NCBI GenBank assembly: GCA_049522195.1
Contig: JBEKOB010000043.1
Span: 1-33,295 of the forward strand
Length of the DNA: 33,295 nt
Direction: 5' to 3'
Source of the DNA: UBA9647 sp049522195
GTDB lineage: Bacteria; Bacteroidota; Ignavibacteria; UBA10030
The position numbers were made by a program, and so were the translations under genes. Positions 31,983-33,295 of this stretch are shown in pieces. Within the stretch, counting starts at the first letter, position 1. The number at the start of each line of letters is the position of its first letter. A model generated the notes under the pieces. It did not search any database, was not told the DNA's origin, and saw only the letters and a program-made list of their open reading frames with translations.

Positions 31983-32010
31983 TTGACTTCCGCTCTCAAA
32001 GACAGACAAT
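31983..32010 (+). promoter_or_regulatory. Candidate promoter of thrC
   Basis: TTGACT (31983-31988) and GACAAT (32005-32010) with a 16-bp spacer lie 33 nt before the thrC ATG, in the 206-nt divergent gap shared with the cytochrome-barrel gene. The -10 box matches only partly. Confidence 0.3.
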
Positions 32011-32043
32011 ACCACGATCCATCGATCAATCCGACAGTCACAT

Positions 32044-33216
32044 ATGAATTTCCTCACACATCTCGAATGCAGCGTTTGTGGAGATCGTCATTCTCCACAT
32101 GAAGTCCAAACCGTCTGCCGTTCTTGCGGTAAATCACTCCTCGCGCGCTACGATCTTCAGGCTGCAAAGAAGTCCTTTCCGAAGGCCTTGCTGAACGAGA
32201 GACAACCATCCCTTTGGAAGTACGCTGAGTTGCTCCCCGTTGAACGCGGTGAAAATATCATTTCCCTTGGCGAGAGAATGACACCCATTACGCCAGTGCC
32301 GAAACTTGGGGAAACCCTGGGTCTTCCGCTTCTTTTCATGAAAGATGAGGGTCAGCTTCCCACGGGCTCATTCAAGTCACGCGGGCTGGCAATGGCCGTA
32401 TCAAAAGCCAAGGAACTGGGAATTCGGACAGCGTGCATACCGTCGGCCGGAAATGCCGCCGGTGCCCTGGCAGCGTACGCCGCGCGTGCAGGGATGGAGG
32501 CGTTCATCTTTTTACCTGAGGACACGCCGGAGATCAACATCAAGGAGTGTCTTGCCTGTGGGTCACACGTTGAGCTCGTCAAGGGAAATATCAGCGATGC
32601 AGCGAAAAGGATGGTCGAGCTTAAAAAGACCCATCCCGGATGGTTTGATGTATCGACCCTCAAGGAACCGTATCGGCTTGAAGGGAAGAAGACGATGGGG
32701 TATGAGTTGGCCGAGCAGTTGGATTGGGAATTGCCGGATGTGGTCGTATACCCGACAGGAGGCGGGACGGGTCTGATAGGGATGTGGAAAGCGTTTGATG
32801 AAATGGAGGAACTTGGCTGGATTGGCAGCAAACGTCCCAAGATGATCTCTGTTCAAGCAAGCGGATGCGCCCCTATCGTCAAAGCATTCAAAGAACAGAA
32901 GCCTGACTCTCAGTTCTGGGAGCAAGCGGAAACGATAGCATCCGGACTGCGCGTCCCGAAGGCATTCGCCGACTACCTCATTCTCGATGCAGTCTACAAA
33001 AGCAAAGGGAGCGCTGTTGCCGTAAGCGATGAGGAAATCGTCGCTTCTGTCTATGAGATCGCGAAGACAGAAGGATTGTTCATATGTCCGGAGGGGGCGG
33101 CCTCGTTCGCAGCGTTGAGACATCTTTTGAGTCAAGGCAAGATCGGAGAAACAGACCGCGTGGTTGTATTCAATACGGCGGCAGGAATTAAGTACCCGGA
33201 AGTGATCAAAAGATAG
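32044..33216 (+). CDS. thrC: Threonine synthase
   Basis: 390 residues. An N-terminal zinc ribbon (C9, C12, C25, C28) is followed by the PLP fold. The Schiff-base lysine is K111 in LPTGSFKSRG. The PLP-phosphate loop PTGGGTGLIGMW and the PSAGNAAGALAAYAA segment are intact, and NTAAGIKYPEV ends the chain. The zinc-ribbon form is the short, single-domain class of threonine synthase. It converts O-phospho-homoserine to threonine. The close relatives cysteate synthase and diaminopropionate-type enzymes share this fold, but the TGSFKSRG context fits ThrC. No ribosome site is evident. hom and thrB are not adjacent. Confidence 0.9.
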   Translation: MNFLTHLECSVCGDRHSPHEVQTVCRSCGKSLLARYDLQAAKKSFPKALLNERQPSLWKYAELLPVERGENIISLGERMTPITPVPKLGETLGLPLLFMKDEGQLPTGSFKSRGLAMAVSKAKELGIRTACIPSAGNAAGALAAYAARAGMEAFIFLPEDTPEINIKECLACGSHVELVKGNISDAAKRMVELKKTHPGWFDVSTLKEPYRLEGKKTMGYELAEQLDWELPDVVVYPTGGGTGLIGMWKAFDEMEELGWIGSKRPKMISVQASGCAPIVKAFKEQKPDSQFWEQAETIASGLRVPKAFADYLILDAVYKSKGSAVAVSDEEIVASVYEIAKTEGLFICPEGAASFAALRHLLSQGKIGETDRVVVFNTAAGIKYPEVIKR

Positions 33217-33234
33217 AAAAAGCTAATCAGGAGA

Positions 33235-33295
33235 GATCGGGTCATCGGGTGATCGGGTCATCGGGTGATCGGGTCATCGGGTGATCGGGTCATCG
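33235..33295. repeat. Tandem 16-bp repeat, GATCGGGTCATCGGGT, at the window end
   Basis: Three full copies (33235-33282) and a partial fourth run to the last base, so the array may continue. Each unit is two near-identical 8-mers (GATCGGGT and CATCGGGT). The array begins 18 nt after the thrC stop. There is no spacer structure, so this is not CRISPR. Confidence 0.85.

Noticed and set aside
33235..33295. CRISPR array
   Set aside because: The units are directly adjacent and only 16 bp; there are no spacers and no cas genes.
1..33295. Mobile element or defence island
   Set aside because: No transposase, integrase, toxin-antitoxin, restriction or phage gene was recognised; nearly all genes are core or envelope functions.

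Overview
The window looks like chromosomal DNA from a Gram-negative, Bacteroidota/Chlorobiota-type bacterium. The best guess is an early-branching Ignavibacteria-like lineage, but no rRNA is present to confirm this. Supporting traits are a SusC/RagA-type TonB-dependent receptor, several outer-membrane barrels ending in aromatic residues, a bactofilin-AtpZ-atpBEFHAG cluster without atpD/atpC, a possible futalosine-pathway MqnA homologue and a Cyc2-like haem-barrel fusion. Several genes have strong AGGAGG-type ribosome binding sites. Typical Bacteroidia use these little, which also favours an early-branching member of the group.

Layout. 1-1752 (minus): N-terminal 584 codons of a SusC/RagA-like receptor running off the window, followed by a 577-nt non-coding stretch rich in inverted repeats. 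2330-5585 (minus): a membrane-anchored M28 metallopeptidase and an alpha/beta hydrolase in one operon. 5749-6873: a GT4 glycosyltransferase. 7111-13960: one long probable operon of M23 peptidase, bactofilin (apparent CTG start), AtpZ, a small membrane protein and F-type ATP synthase subunits a, c, b, delta, alpha and gamma, closed by a strong terminator. A tiny coupled ORF lies between atpF and atpH. 14211-22239: housekeeping run ffh, rpsP, khpA, rimM, trmD, rplS, an mqnA-like gene, recN and cysS. ffh has a conspicuous leader hairpin. 22280-25762: three cell-envelope genes (a YjbH-like barrel, a Tyr/Gly-rich lipoprotein with a basic disordered tail, and a FadL-like barrel) separated by hairpin terminators. 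26054-30662: penicillin-acylase-family hydrolase, SIRT5-type sirtuin and pyruvate kinase, joined by two ATGA stop/start overlaps. 30704-31837 (minus): a mono-haem cytochrome fused to a predicted outer-membrane barrel. 32044-33216: threonine synthase, followed by a tandem 16-bp repeat cut by the window end.

Working together: the ATP synthase lacks its beta and epsilon genes here, so these must lie elsewhere. The M23/bactofilin pair probably acts in cell shape. The ffh-to-rplS block is the usual protein-targeting and ribosome-maturation cluster. The least ordinary items are the haem-barrel fusion, the acylase-sirtuin-pyruvate kinase coupling, the low-complexity lipoprotein, the non-ATG bactofilin start and the short sequence repeats. 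No CRISPR array, transposase, integrase, tRNA or rRNA was recognised.
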